From JBCDCB01 sp039182735 (GTDB lineage: Bacteria; Planctomycetota; Phycisphaerae; Phycisphaerales; UBA1924): 56,729 nucleotides of DNA. Position 1 is the stretch's first letter, and each line of letters begins with the position of its first letter. Made by a program: the position numbers and the translations under genes. Location of the stretch: contig JBCDCB010000017.1 of NCBI GenBank assembly GCA_039182735.1, positions 1 to 56,729 of the forward strand, given 5' to 3'. This document shows positions 46,744-54,351 of this stretch, piece after piece. The notes beneath the pieces were generated by a model. That model was not told the origin of the DNA, did not search any database, and saw nothing but the letters and a program-made list of their open reading frames with translations.

Positions 46744-47862
46744 GTGCACCGAACGAATCTCATCGCGCTCCTGATCGCCGCCGCCACGCTCTCGCTGATC
46801 GCGCCCGCCTCCGCGGTCGCCAGCGACAAGGCGCACTTCCCCGACGCGTGGTTCTACAAGAACAATGCTCCGCAGCTCAAGGCGAATTGGGGCAAGCGCG
46901 CGCCGGTCATCACCGCGAACAACTGGTTCAACGGCAAACGTACGATCTCGCAGATGCGCGGCAAAATCGTCGTGCTCGACTTCTGGGGCGTCTGGTGCGG
47001 GCCCTGCGTCAGGGCCGTGCCCAAGAACATCGACTTCGTCGAGAAGTACCGTGACAAGGGTGTCGAGTTCGTCGCCATCCACTCCACCAACCAGGGCGAT
47101 CGCATGAAGAGCTTCGCCCAGCAGCGCGGCATCAACTACCCCGTCGGCGTCGATAGCAATAACACCACCGCCCGCGCCTACGGCGTGCAGTTCTGGCCCA
47201 CCTACGTCCTCATCGATCGCGAAGGCGTCATCCGCGCGTACGGCCTGCTCCCCGATCGCATCGACGACGCGGTCGATGCGCTCCTCGCCGAGCAGCCCGG
47301 TGGCGGCTCTTCGGGCAGCCAGACCATTGACTTCGCCAGCGGCATCGTCCCGAGCGACTGGCTCGAAGGGTCCATGACCCAGCGCCGGCGCCTCGCAGCC
47401 ATCGAGGGACGCCCCGCGCCCGCGCTCGAACTCGCCGAGACCATGAACCACGAAGGACCGATCGACCTCGACAACATGCGCGGCAAGGTCGTGCTCGTGG
47501 ACTTCTGGGCGACCTGGTGCGGGCCCTGCATGCGCTCCATCCCCAAGCTCAACGAACTCGCCGAGAAGTACGAGGACGACGGACTCGTCATCGTCGGCGT
47601 CTGTGCGCTCAAGGGGCAGGAGCGCATGCGCGCGACCGCCGAGCGCCGCGGCATCGAGTTCCCCATCGCGCAGGACCTCCGCGGCGAGACCGCCAAGAAG
47701 TACAAGGTCAACGGCTATCCCGATTACGCGCTCGTCGGGCGTGACGGCACGGTGCTCGTCGCCGACCTCGCCAACGACAAAATCGAAGAGGCCATCGTCG
47801 CCGCCCTCGCCTACGACCCGGAGGGATCCGCAGCGGGATCGGGCACCGACTCCGGGGAGTGA
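46744..47862 (+). CDS. Exported protein with two TlpA-like thioredoxin domains
   Basis: A 372-residue protein with a signal peptide (VHRTNLIALLIAAATLSLIAPASA) and two complete TlpA/ResA-like domains. The first has VLDFWGVWCGPC (C85, C88) and the second VDFWATWCGPC (C259, C262). A Gly/Ser-rich linker (near residue 185) joins them. Both active sites are intact. Such periplasmic domains reduce disulfides, for example in cytochrome c maturation; two in series could relay electrons or act on two partners. The GTG is preceded by GGAGG at 46733-46737. It follows the Bat operon by 122 bases, and a TACACT hexamer (46699-46704) may be its own -10 box. Confidence 0.92.
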   Translation: MHRTNLIALLIAAATLSLIAPASAVASDKAHFPDAWFYKNNAPQLKANWGKRAPVITANNWFNGKRTISQMRGKIVVLDFWGVWCGPCVRAVPKNIDFVEKYRDKGVEFVAIHSTNQGDRMKSFAQQRGINYPVGVDSNNTTARAYGVQFWPTYVLIDREGVIRAYGLLPDRIDDAVDALLAEQPGGGSSGSQTIDFASGIVPSDWLEGSMTQRRRLAAIEGRPAPALELAETMNHEGPIDLDNMRGKVVLVDFWATWCGPCMRSIPKLNELAEKYEDDGLVIVGVCALKGQERMRATAERRGIEFPIAQDLRGETAKKYKVNGYPDYALVGRDGTVLVADLANDKIEEAIVAALAYDPEGSAAGSGTDSGE

Positions 47863-47910
47863 CGGCGCGCCGGCACGCGCAGATTCGCGAGATCGACCGC
47901 CGCCTTCCGA

Positions 47911-47928
47911 TGGGTGTGATATCACCCA
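47911..47928. promoter_or_regulatory. Inverted repeat upstream of flagellin-hook-like gene
   Basis: TGGGTG (47911-47916) and CACCCA (47923-47928) flank TGATAT. The central TGATATCA is an 8-base palindrome. It ends 2 bases before the GGAGG of the next gene, so as RNA it could hide the ribosome site, and as DNA it could be an operator. Confidence 0.35.
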
Positions 47929-47940
47929 CGGAGGACCGCG

Positions 47941-49125
47941 ATGACCTCGATCCCGCCCCAACCACCGGTCGATCTTCCTTCGTTGAACAGGCTCCTGCAG
48001 CAGGGCATCGAGGGGCGCACCGCGCGCCTCGGCGAGCGGGCGGGTGGCAAACCGATCACGCCGACGGCGCCGACCTCCACCCCGGGACAGCCCGGCGGAC
48101 TCTCGGACATCGGCGGGCTGCTGCGCGAGCTGCGATCGCTCGTCGCGGACGCGACGGACGGCGGCCGCGAGCAGATCGACGCCGCCCGCACGCGGATCGA
48201 CGGTGTGCTCAAGGACATCGATGGGGTGCTGGAGTCACGAGGCGACCTACCACCGGAACGCTTCCCCATCGTGCCTCGACGCGTGAGCGACGGTCTCACG
48301 ATCGAAGGCGTTCGTGCAGACCTTCGCTACCCGCAGTTGCCCGAAGGTGGAGTTCGTTCAGAAGTCGAGTTTGTCGACCCCGGCCAGAACGGCACGCTCT
48401 TTCTAGGGCTTGGTTCGAGCGACGACGGCCTCGACCTCGAGAGCGCAGCCTCTTCGTTCGTTCTGACGGTGCTCGGAAACGAAGGAGCACGGCAACTGTC
48501 ATTTGCCTCGGGCACAAGCTTGAACAGTTTCATAACCGCTATCAACTCGTTCGAAACCGAGACCGGTGTGCGGGCATCGTTGGCGAGCGTCGAAGGCTCC
48601 GACGAGCAGTTTGTGAAGCTCGAGAGCACGGTTCCCGGCGACAACGCATTCGCTGGCGTGATCATCGCGGACTCTGGGGGCATCGACGCGACAGGGATCT
48701 ACAGCGCGGACCCAGACGATCCGTCACAACTCGGTGCGCTCCGGTCAGACTTCAAGTCCGCGACCGCGAATCCGATCCTCGATCTTGGGATCGACGCGCA
48801 GGCGCTCGTTGACGGTGTGCCAGCCACCTACGGCAACGGACGGTTCCGTTCCCAAAACACCGAGGTCAGCTTTACCTTCCGCCTCGACTTCGCGAACGCA
48901 ACACCGGGTCAGACCTACGAAGTGCTTTTCAGCCAACCACTCACGACCGGGCCCGATGACATCGACGTCCCGCCGACTCTGCCGACATTCGATCGTCTGA
49001 GCAGCCTCATCGACTCGATCCTCTCGGGCGAGCGCGACCTCGGCGACCTCAGCCGCGCGATCGAAGATATGCTCGATCGTCTCGGCAACGATCGCCCGGG
49101 CACCGTGCTCGATCAGCGGGCGTAG
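47941..49125 (+). CDS. Flagellin hook IN-like domain protein
   Basis: A 394-residue protein of unknown function. After a Pro-rich start and a helical region (about 55-100, coiled-coil-like), residues about 173-240 match the look of the flagellin hook IN motif: FVLTVLGNEGARQLSFASGTSLNSFITAINSFETETGVRASL, then KLESTVPGDNAFAGV. That motif is known from flagellins and the hook-associated proteins FlgL and FliD. The conserved flagellin N- and C-terminal helices are missing, although there are helices at each end (DRLSSLIDSILSGERDLGDLSRAIEDML). No signal peptide. No flagellar genes lie nearby. GGAGG precedes the ATG. Base composition of the middle is somewhat less GC-rich. Confidence 0.75.
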   Translation: MTSIPPQPPVDLPSLNRLLQQGIEGRTARLGERAGGKPITPTAPTSTPGQPGGLSDIGGLLRELRSLVADATDGGREQIDAARTRIDGVLKDIDGVLESRGDLPPERFPIVPRRVSDGLTIEGVRADLRYPQLPEGGVRSEVEFVDPGQNGTLFLGLGSSDDGLDLESAASSFVLTVLGNEGARQLSFASGTSLNSFITAINSFETETGVRASLASVEGSDEQFVKLESTVPGDNAFAGVIIADSGGIDATGIYSADPDDPSQLGALRSDFKSATANPILDLGIDAQALVDGVPATYGNGRFRSQNTEVSFTFRLDFANATPGQTYEVLFSQPLTTGPDDIDVPPTLPTFDRLSSLIDSILSGERDLGDLSRAIEDMLDRLGNDRPGTVLDQRA

Positions 49126-49130
49126 CGCGC

Positions 49131-49562
49131 TCAGAAGCCGTCGCTCTCCGCAAAGCCATCGGCGATCGCGTCCATCGCGACCAGCTCGGCGAGGCTCGGC
49201 GTGCGTCGGGGCGAGGCGATCACATCCGCCCGCCTCGCGATCGTCAGCGACGAACTCATCTCGAGCGACCACGACGCACCGAGCGGGCGGTACACGTCGA
49301 GCGTGTCGAACGCGATCGGCGATCCCGCCACGCGCGTGCACAGCCGCAGTGAGCCATCGATCGCAAGGCTGAACGGGTTCCAATCTCTCGCGGCGATCGG
49401 ATCGCTCTTGCGCACGACGCGCGACGTTGTCTCAGAAGCCGCGAGGATCGTGCTCACACGCTCACGGATTTCGCTCGGCGCACGCGCGGGCACCGCGACC
49501 GCGTCACTCCATGTCGGCGACGCGAGGCTCGCGACCGCCGCGACTGCGATTCGTGCGTCCAT
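49131..49562 (-). CDS. Small hypothetical protein
   Basis: A 143-residue frame with a weakly hydrophobic N-terminus (MDARIAVAAVASLASPTWSDAVAVPARA) that could be a signal peptide. The body includes NPFSLAIDGSLRLCTRVAGSP and SWSLEMSSSLTIARR. I recognise no family. GGAG lies upstream of the ATG, about 14 bases away. It is convergent with the preceding gene (5-base gap). It is kept because the convergent spacing and amino-acid composition look natural, but a chance frame is possible. Confidence 0.5.
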   Translation of the reverse strand: MDARIAVAAVASLASPTWSDAVAVPARAPSEIRERVSTILAASETTSRVVRKSDPIAARDWNPFSLAIDGSLRLCTRVAGSPIAFDTLDVYRPLGASWSLEMSSSLTIARRADVIASPRRTPSLAELVAMDAIADGFAESDGF

Positions 49563-49763
49563 CGATCGGATCACTCCGCACTGCTCCAGACCCGGCCCGT
49601 CACTCCGACGCGCACCCCCGCCGTGCGTGCCACGCGGACAACGAAAATGATCGGATTCGCGGGGCTTCCTCGCACCCGAAGCGATCGCAATCGCGCGTCG
49701 CCGGGCGTTCGCGTCCGGATCGTTCGCGACAATCGGCACAGGCGGTTCGGAGTTGGCACCCGC

Positions 49764-50756
49764 TTACACGAGCGCCGGCTCGGGCACCGGTGCCTCGCTC
49801 GGGTCGTGGTCGGCGATGGCGCAGTAGTCCGGTCGGTCGCCCGCCGACTCGTGGCGAAACGCCGCGACGATCGCGCCGTCATGCACGAGGAACGCGCCGG
49901 GCATCTGGAACCCGTCGCCTTCGAGTTTGCCGACGGCGTGCTTGTGGAGGACCCCCGCGTCGAACCCGCGGAGCCAGACCTCGAGCCCGAAGAGCTGTCC
50001 GAGCGAGCCGCGCGCGAGGTCGAACGCGTTGTAGAGACGCTTCTCGGGATCGCTGATCCGCGCGACGTCGCCCAGCCCGTACTTCGCGGAGAACTTCTCG
50101 GCGACCGCGTCGTCGCTCATGTGCACCAGCGCGATCGTCGCGCCGTTCGCTTCGATCGACGCGCGATCGCGCGCCACGTCGGCGAGCGCTTCCCGGCAGA
50201 ACGTGCAGCCGAGGTGACGCAGGAAGACGAGCAGCACCGGCCCGCGATGGCTCAGTTCGAGCAGCGGATCGCCCGCGCTCGTGCGTATGCCCGCGAGCGC
50301 TTCGCGGACGTCCACGCTTGTGCGCTCGATGCTCTGCGCGACCCGCCGCCCACGCTCGCGGTACGCGTGTACGAGGATCAGCGAGAAGGGCACCCACCAG
50401 ATCAGGTCGTTGGTCAGGATGGTGAGCCCGAAGGCTGGAGGGAAGATCCCGTCGAAGACGGCTTGCGCGAAGCCGATCGGACCGAAGATCTTCCCGAGCA
50501 TCCCGACCAGCACGATGGGCCAGTGGCGCGCGGGGTTGGAGGCGGCGACCCAGTATCCCACGCCGTACACCCCGACGATCATGCCGACGCACTGCCAGAT
50601 CTCGATGGGCTGGGGGCGGTCGATGCCGAACCAGTCGAAGAGCATGCCCGGCGCGAAGACGACCCACGCGCCCCAGAGGATGTTGTAGATCCCGGCGAGT
50701 CGGAGCACGACGCCCATCCACGCGGGGGACTTTGATGCGAAGGGATCGATCGTCAT
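49764..50756 (-). CDS. SelL-like redox domain fused to a membrane domain
   Basis: A 330-residue two-part protein. Residues 1-135 carry about four hydrophobic helices (including GVVLRLAGIYNILWGAWVVFAPGM, WQCVGMIVGVYGVGYWV, ILTNDLIWWVPFSLILVHAY). From about 145 on there is a peroxiredoxin/SelL-like thioredoxin fold: VLLVFLRHLGCTFCREALADVARDRASIEANGATIALVHM, with C184 and C187 in CTFC. The C-terminal part has GDGFQMPGAFLVHDGAIVAAFRHESAGDRPDY. Related SelL proteins carry selenocysteine or cysteine at these positions and are thought to act on peroxides or thiols. Membrane attachment by fusion is unusual. The ATG MTIDPF starts the first hydrophobic region correctly. Confidence 0.88.
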   Translation of the reverse strand: MTIDPFASKSPAWMGVVLRLAGIYNILWGAWVVFAPGMLFDWFGIDRPQPIEIWQCVGMIVGVYGVGYWVAASNPARHWPIVLVGMLGKIFGPIGFAQAVFDGIFPPAFGLTILTNDLIWWVPFSLILVHAYRERGRRVAQSIERTSVDVREALAGIRTSAGDPLLELSHRGPVLLVFLRHLGCTFCREALADVARDRASIEANGATIALVHMSDDAVAEKFSAKYGLGDVARISDPEKRLYNAFDLARGSLGQLFGLEVWLRGFDAGVLHKHAVGKLEGDGFQMPGAFLVHDGAIVAAFRHESAGDRPDYCAIADHDPSEAPVPEPALV

Positions 50757-50796
50757 GGCGAGTGATTCGGTGTGACGGGCCCGCGCGATGCAGCGA

Positions 50797-51243
50797 TCAG
50801 GGCGTCTCGGGCGTATCGCTCTGTTCCGCCTCGATTTCCTCACCCGTCTGCACTTCCTCATCATCCGAGAACTGCAGGAACGGGATCGTCGAATCGAGGC
50901 TCTGCAGCGTCTTGCGCAGGCTCGCGAGATGCTCGTCAATCGCGGTCAGCGAGACCTTGATCGGCTCGAGGTCCTCGTCCACGCTCTCCAGCAGCGGTGT
51001 GATCTGATCGAGGTTCTCGTTCACGCGCACGAGCGTCCCATCGATCGACTCGAGCAGCGCGTTCGTCTGCTCTTGGTTTTCAGTAATCCGCGTGTTGATC
51101 GCCTGCACATCCGTGAGCCCGCCCTCGACGCGCTGGATCGCCTCTTCCGTCACGATCATCTGGTCGTAGATGTCGTCGAAGACGCATCCGCCGAGCGGGA
51201 GTGTGAGTGCGATCAGGAACACGGCGCGGTGTGTGGTGTGCAT
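50797..51243 (-). CDS. Coiled-coil lipoprotein
   Basis: A 148-residue predicted lipoprotein. The N-terminus MHTTHRAVFLIALTLPLGGC ends in a good lipobox (LGGC, C20). The mature part is almost wholly helical, with regular Leu/Ile spacing (about 30-120: TEEAIQRVEGGLTDVQAINTRITENQEQTNALLESIDG and similar), pointing to a long coiled coil. It then ends in a Glu-rich tail. The function is not known. It could bridge the outer membrane and cell wall. It lies 40 bases upstream of the SelL-like fusion gene on the same strand and may share its transcript. Confidence 0.8.
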   Translation of the reverse strand: MHTTHRAVFLIALTLPLGGCVFDDIYDQMIVTEEAIQRVEGGLTDVQAINTRITENQEQTNALLESIDGTLVRVNENLDQITPLLESVDEDLEPIKVSLTAIDEHLASLRKTLQSLDSTIPFLQFSDDEEVQTGEEIEAEQSDTPETP

Positions 51244-51278
51244 GCAAGCAGCCTAGCACCCGCACATGAAGAAACGAC

Positions 51279-51308
51279 AAGCCCGCCGGCGCGCTGGCCG
51301 ACGGGCTT
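51279..51308 (-). terminator. Terminator hairpin after the PEP-CTERM-like gene
   Basis: On the minus strand AAGCCCG pairs with CGGGCTT (7 bases), then after one mismatch four more G-C pairs, around a short loop. It is followed by TTGTCGTTTC, a moderately T-rich tail. It lies 27 bases after the stop of the minus-strand sorting-tail gene and is the most convincing intrinsic terminator in the window. Confidence 0.65.
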
Positions 51309-51335
51309 GGGGATGGTCGGAAACTTGTCGGTGGA

Positions 51336-52145
51336 TCAGCGCTTGCGGCGGAGTGCAGCGAGGCCGGCGACACCGAGGAGCGCCGCGGCGCCGGGGGTCG
51401 GGATGAACTCGATGTCCTGGATGTAGATCCCGCGGAAACGGTCGTCGTTCGAGTCGGGGCCATTGAAGTAGATGATGTTGATGGTGTCCACGAGCCCGCC
51501 GAAGTCCACGTCGAACTGCCCGTCGGTGCCGTCGTTGCTCGCGTTGGAGGTGCCGGTGATCCCGTCGAAGGAGACCGGGCCGGGGCCAAAGAGCCCGGGG
51601 GCGGTGTTGGAACCGTCGCTGAACGTGTAGTTGCGGAGTTCGAAGGCGGGCCCGACGGTCGGGTCGTAGGTCACGCCGACGCCCGAGCCGCCGTTGCTGC
51701 CGAGCACCGTGGTCACATCCTGCCACGCGTTGCCGCTGGAGATGTCGTTATCGCCGATGGTGAGTCGCTCGATCGAGACGGCCTGCGAGAACTCGATGGT
51801 GAGCAGCACGAAGTTGTCGAAGGCGTTGCCGAGGTTGAACGACTGCGAGTCGCCGATGCTCAGCGCGGGGTCATCGTCGGCCTGATCGCCGTTGAAGTCG
51901 GTCGCGGTGCCGGGGCTATCGGGCAGGAAGTTGTGGTCGCCCGTGGCGCTGCCGAAGGTCTGGAACGTGGTGTTGATGGTGATTCCATCGACCACGGTGC
52001 TGTTGGTGGCGGCGCCATCCTGGAACGTGCCGTCGGGATCGCTGTTGGTCCAGCCGGACCCCCAATCGAGGACCGAGGCATGCGAGGTCGCGGCGCATGA
52101 AAGCCCGGCGATTGCAACGATCGCGCCAGAACGCATCAGGTTCAT
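51336..52145 (-). CDS. PEP-CTERM-like exported protein
   Basis: A 269-residue secreted protein: signal peptide (MNLMRSGAIVAIAGLSCAATSHA), a Gly/Asp/Ser/Thr/Asn-rich beta-type mature part, and a C-terminal sorting tail IPTPGAAALLGVAGLAALRRKR. The tail has the three usual parts of PEP-CTERM-type signals: a short Pro motif, a hydrophobic helix and Arg/Lys residues. Such tails are cut by exosortase, which anchors or releases extracellular proteins. An exosortase gene is not in the window. GGAGGG is placed well before the ATG. A terminator hairpin follows. The ligand or structural role is unknown; the low charge and repetitiveness suggest a surface or matrix protein. Confidence 0.88.
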   Translation of the reverse strand: MNLMRSGAIVAIAGLSCAATSHASVLDWGSGWTNSDPDGTFQDGAATNSTVVDGITINTTFQTFGSATGDHNFLPDSPGTATDFNGDQADDDPALSIGDSQSFNLGNAFDNFVLLTIEFSQAVSIERLTIGDNDISSGNAWQDVTTVLGSNGGSGVGVTYDPTVGPAFELRNYTFSDGSNTAPGLFGPGPVSFDGITGTSNASNDGTDGQFDVDFGGLVDTINIIYFNGPDSNDDRFRGIYIQDIEFIPTPGAAALLGVAGLAALRRKR

Positions 52146-52203
52146 TTCTTGGATCCCTCCGGTTATCGCTGCGCGTTCCCGGCGCACAGCATCTGAAAAC
52201 GTG

Positions 52204-52216
52204 TTCCCAGTGGGAA
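52204..52216. promoter_or_regulatory. Perfect palindrome, possible operator
   Basis: TTCCCAGTGGGAA is an inverted repeat of 6+1+6 bases in the 151-base divergent spacer before the PEP-CTERM-like gene and the aroD-aroE fusion. An outer pair, GCATC (52189-52193) and GATGC (52217-52221), could extend it into a longer fold. It would suit a dimeric DNA-binding protein controlling either gene. Confidence 0.4.
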
Positions 52217-52296
52217 GATGCGCCGGGCTCGGCGTCGTGCAAGTGTTTGGCGGACAACTTCCTGCCGATTCATCGGTTGCACGTATCCTCGCCGGT

Positions 52297-53913
52297 ATGA
52301 CCACGCTCATCTGCGCGGCGATCATGGTGGACGACCCCGAGCAGGGGCTGGGGGATGCGCACGCTGCGCGACTCGCCGGCGCCGACCTCGTCGAGTTCCG
52401 CATCGACCGCCTCTTCCACGGCGAGGGAGACGACGAGGGCGCCGCGGACACGCTCCGCCTTGTCACCCAATCGCCCCTGCCGTGCATCGTCACCTGCCGC
52501 CCGACCTACGAGGGCGGTGAGTACGACGGCGACGACTCGGCGCGGATCTCGCTCTTCGAGTCGCTTGGAGCGAGCGATCATCCGCCCCGCTACATCGACG
52601 TCGAACACCAGGCCTATGCACGCTCGGCCAACCTTCGCCAAAAGGTCTACCTCGCGATCGATCACCCGGCGCAGGTGCGCGACCTCAGCACCGGGTTGAT
52701 CCTCAGCGCGCACGACTTCGACAAGCGCCCGTCCGACCTGCTCGGCACACTCGCGTCGATGCGCGAGTCGGAGGCCGCCAAGATCGTCAAGCTCGCGTGG
52801 CGCGCGCGCTCGCTGCGCGACAACATTGAACTGCTCGAACTCATCAGAGAACGCGACCGACCGATGATCGCGCTTGGCATGGGCGAGTTCGGATTGCTCT
52901 CGCGCGTACTCGCGCCAAAGTTCGGTGGCTTCCTCACCTTTGCCGGCGTGCGCGAACGAGGCGTCACCGCACCGGGGCAGCCGACCATCCGTGAACTGCT
53001 CGAGACCTATCGCTTCCGGTCGATCGGTGCCGAGACGCGCGTGTACGGCGTAATGGGCTGGCCCGTCGCGCACTCCATCGGGCCGCAGGTTCACAACGCC
53101 GGCTTTGATGCCTTCCAACACGACGGCGTCTACCTGCCCATGCCGATCGCGGAAGGGTGGGAATCGTTCAAGGCGACGGTGCTCTCGCTGCTCGATGCCG
53201 AGTGGCTCGGCTTCCGCGGCGCGAGCGTGACGATCCCGCACAAGGAGCACCTTGTGCGTCTCGCGCGCGAAGACACCTCGCGCACGTGGCGCGTCGATCC
53301 GCTCGTCGAACGCCTCGGCGCGGCCAACACGATCAGCGTGCAAGACGACGGCGGGGTGTGGGTCTCCAACACCGATGCGCACGGCGCGATTGCGCCGATC
53401 CTGCGCGCGCTGGAGCGGGACGACCTGCCGGGTGTGCGCGTCGGCGTGCTCGGCAGCGGGGGGGCGGCGCGTGCCGTGCTCGGCGGGGCGATCGACGCGG
53501 GTGCCGATATCTCGGTCTTCGCGCGCTCGCTCGACAAGGCGAAAGCGCTCGTCTATCACCTCGGCGGGCGTGCGCACACGCTCGACGCGATCGGAGATAT
53601 CGAACTCGATGTGCTCGTGAACTGCACGCCGCTGGGCATGGCGGGAGGGCCGGATCCCGACGCGTCACCGATCGATCGCGAGGCGTTGCGGGGCTCGCGG
53701 GCGCTGGTGATGGACACGGTCTACCGCCCGCTCGAGACGCCGCTGCTGCAAGATTCGCGGGAACTCGGGCTCCGCGTGATCGACGGATCAGAAATGTTCG
53801 TGGCGCAGGCGTGCGCACAGTTTGAAACTTGGACGGGTGTGCCGTCACACGATTCTCACACGCTCTTTGGGCGGATCGCGCGGGACTTTCTGTCGAACAT
53901 GAGCGAGGATTGA
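52297..53913 (+). CDS. aroDE: Bifunctional 3-dehydroquinate dehydratase / shikimate dehydrogenase
   Basis: A 538-residue fusion catalysing steps three and four of the shikimate pathway. Residues 1-235 are a type I dehydroquinate dehydratase: EFRIDR, TCRPTYEGG, the catalytic H139 in SAHDFDK, the Schiff-base K165 in KIVKLAW, and MGEFGLLSRVLAPKFGGFLTF. Residues about 245-538 are shikimate dehydrogenase: VYGVMGWPVAHSIGPQVHN, GASVTIPHK (catalytic K316), NTDAHG (D360), the NADPH site GVLGSGGAARAV, VNCTPLGM and DGSEMFVAQACAQFE. The shikimate-binding Ser pair is changed: the usual HSxSP reads HSIGP, so the second serine is glycine (262). Fusions of this order are known from plants and some bacteria such as chlamydiae. 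The ATG is preceded only weakly by a ribosome site. Confidence 0.95.
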   Translation: MTTLICAAIMVDDPEQGLGDAHAARLAGADLVEFRIDRLFHGEGDDEGAADTLRLVTQSPLPCIVTCRPTYEGGEYDGDDSARISLFESLGASDHPPRYIDVEHQAYARSANLRQKVYLAIDHPAQVRDLSTGLILSAHDFDKRPSDLLGTLASMRESEAAKIVKLAWRARSLRDNIELLELIRERDRPMIALGMGEFGLLSRVLAPKFGGFLTFAGVRERGVTAPGQPTIRELLETYRFRSIGAETRVYGVMGWPVAHSIGPQVHNAGFDAFQHDGVYLPMPIAEGWESFKATVLSLLDAEWLGFRGASVTIPHKEHLVRLAREDTSRTWRVDPLVERLGAANTISVQDDGGVWVSNTDAHGAIAPILRALERDDLPGVRVGVLGSGGAARAVLGGAIDAGADISVFARSLDKAKALVYHLGGRAHTLDAIGDIELDVLVNCTPLGMAGGPDPDASPIDREALRGSRALVMDTVYRPLETPLLQDSRELGLRVIDGSEMFVAQACAQFETWTGVPSHDSHTLFGRIARDFLSNMSED

Positions 53914-53985
53914 CGCGAAGAGATCCCTCGGGCCGACCGGTCGCGGCGTGCGACGCGGGATCGCGCCCCGTCACGAGGAGGCGCG

Positions 53986-54342
53986 ATGCTCCGCGAACCG
54001 GTGATGTACGCCCGCTACCACGTCGGGTTCGTTAGCCTTTCGACGCTCGACGTGCTCGTCACATCGGTCATCCTTTCGCTCGGCGGCGCGGAACTCAACG
54101 CCATCGCCAACCGTGCGCTCGAAGCGGGCACGTCCGAGCCGATCACGATCCTCGCGTTCTACAAGTTCGCCACCGTGACCCTCGTGCTGCTCGCGGTGGA
54201 GGCGATCGGGCGACGACGCAAGCGCCTGGGCCGGGGTGTCGCGGGGTTCGCGGTGATGGCGAACTTCGTCGCCGTCGGCGTCGGGCTTTCGCAGCTTGCG
54301 ATCTACGGCGCGATGCTCGCGCTCGAACGCCGGGTCTTCTGA
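53986..54342 (+). CDS. Small DUF5658-like membrane protein
   Basis: A 118-residue protein with three hydrophobic segments (about 15-35, 53-75 and 85-112). The STLDVLVTSVILSLGGAELNAIANRAL and ILAFYKFATVTLVLLAVE blocks match the DUF5658-type pattern. The positive loop RRRKRLGRG between the second and third helices should be cytosolic. GAGGAGG lies just before the ATG. Function unknown. It is followed on the other strand by the convergent FabZ-like gene, with a 9-base gap. Confidence 0.78.
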   Translation: MLREPVMYARYHVGFVSLSTLDVLVTSVILSLGGAELNAIANRALEAGTSEPITILAFYKFATVTLVLLAVEAIGRRRKRLGRGVAGFAVMANFVAVGVGLSQLAIYGAMLALERRVF

Positions 54343-54351
54343 GCGATCGGC

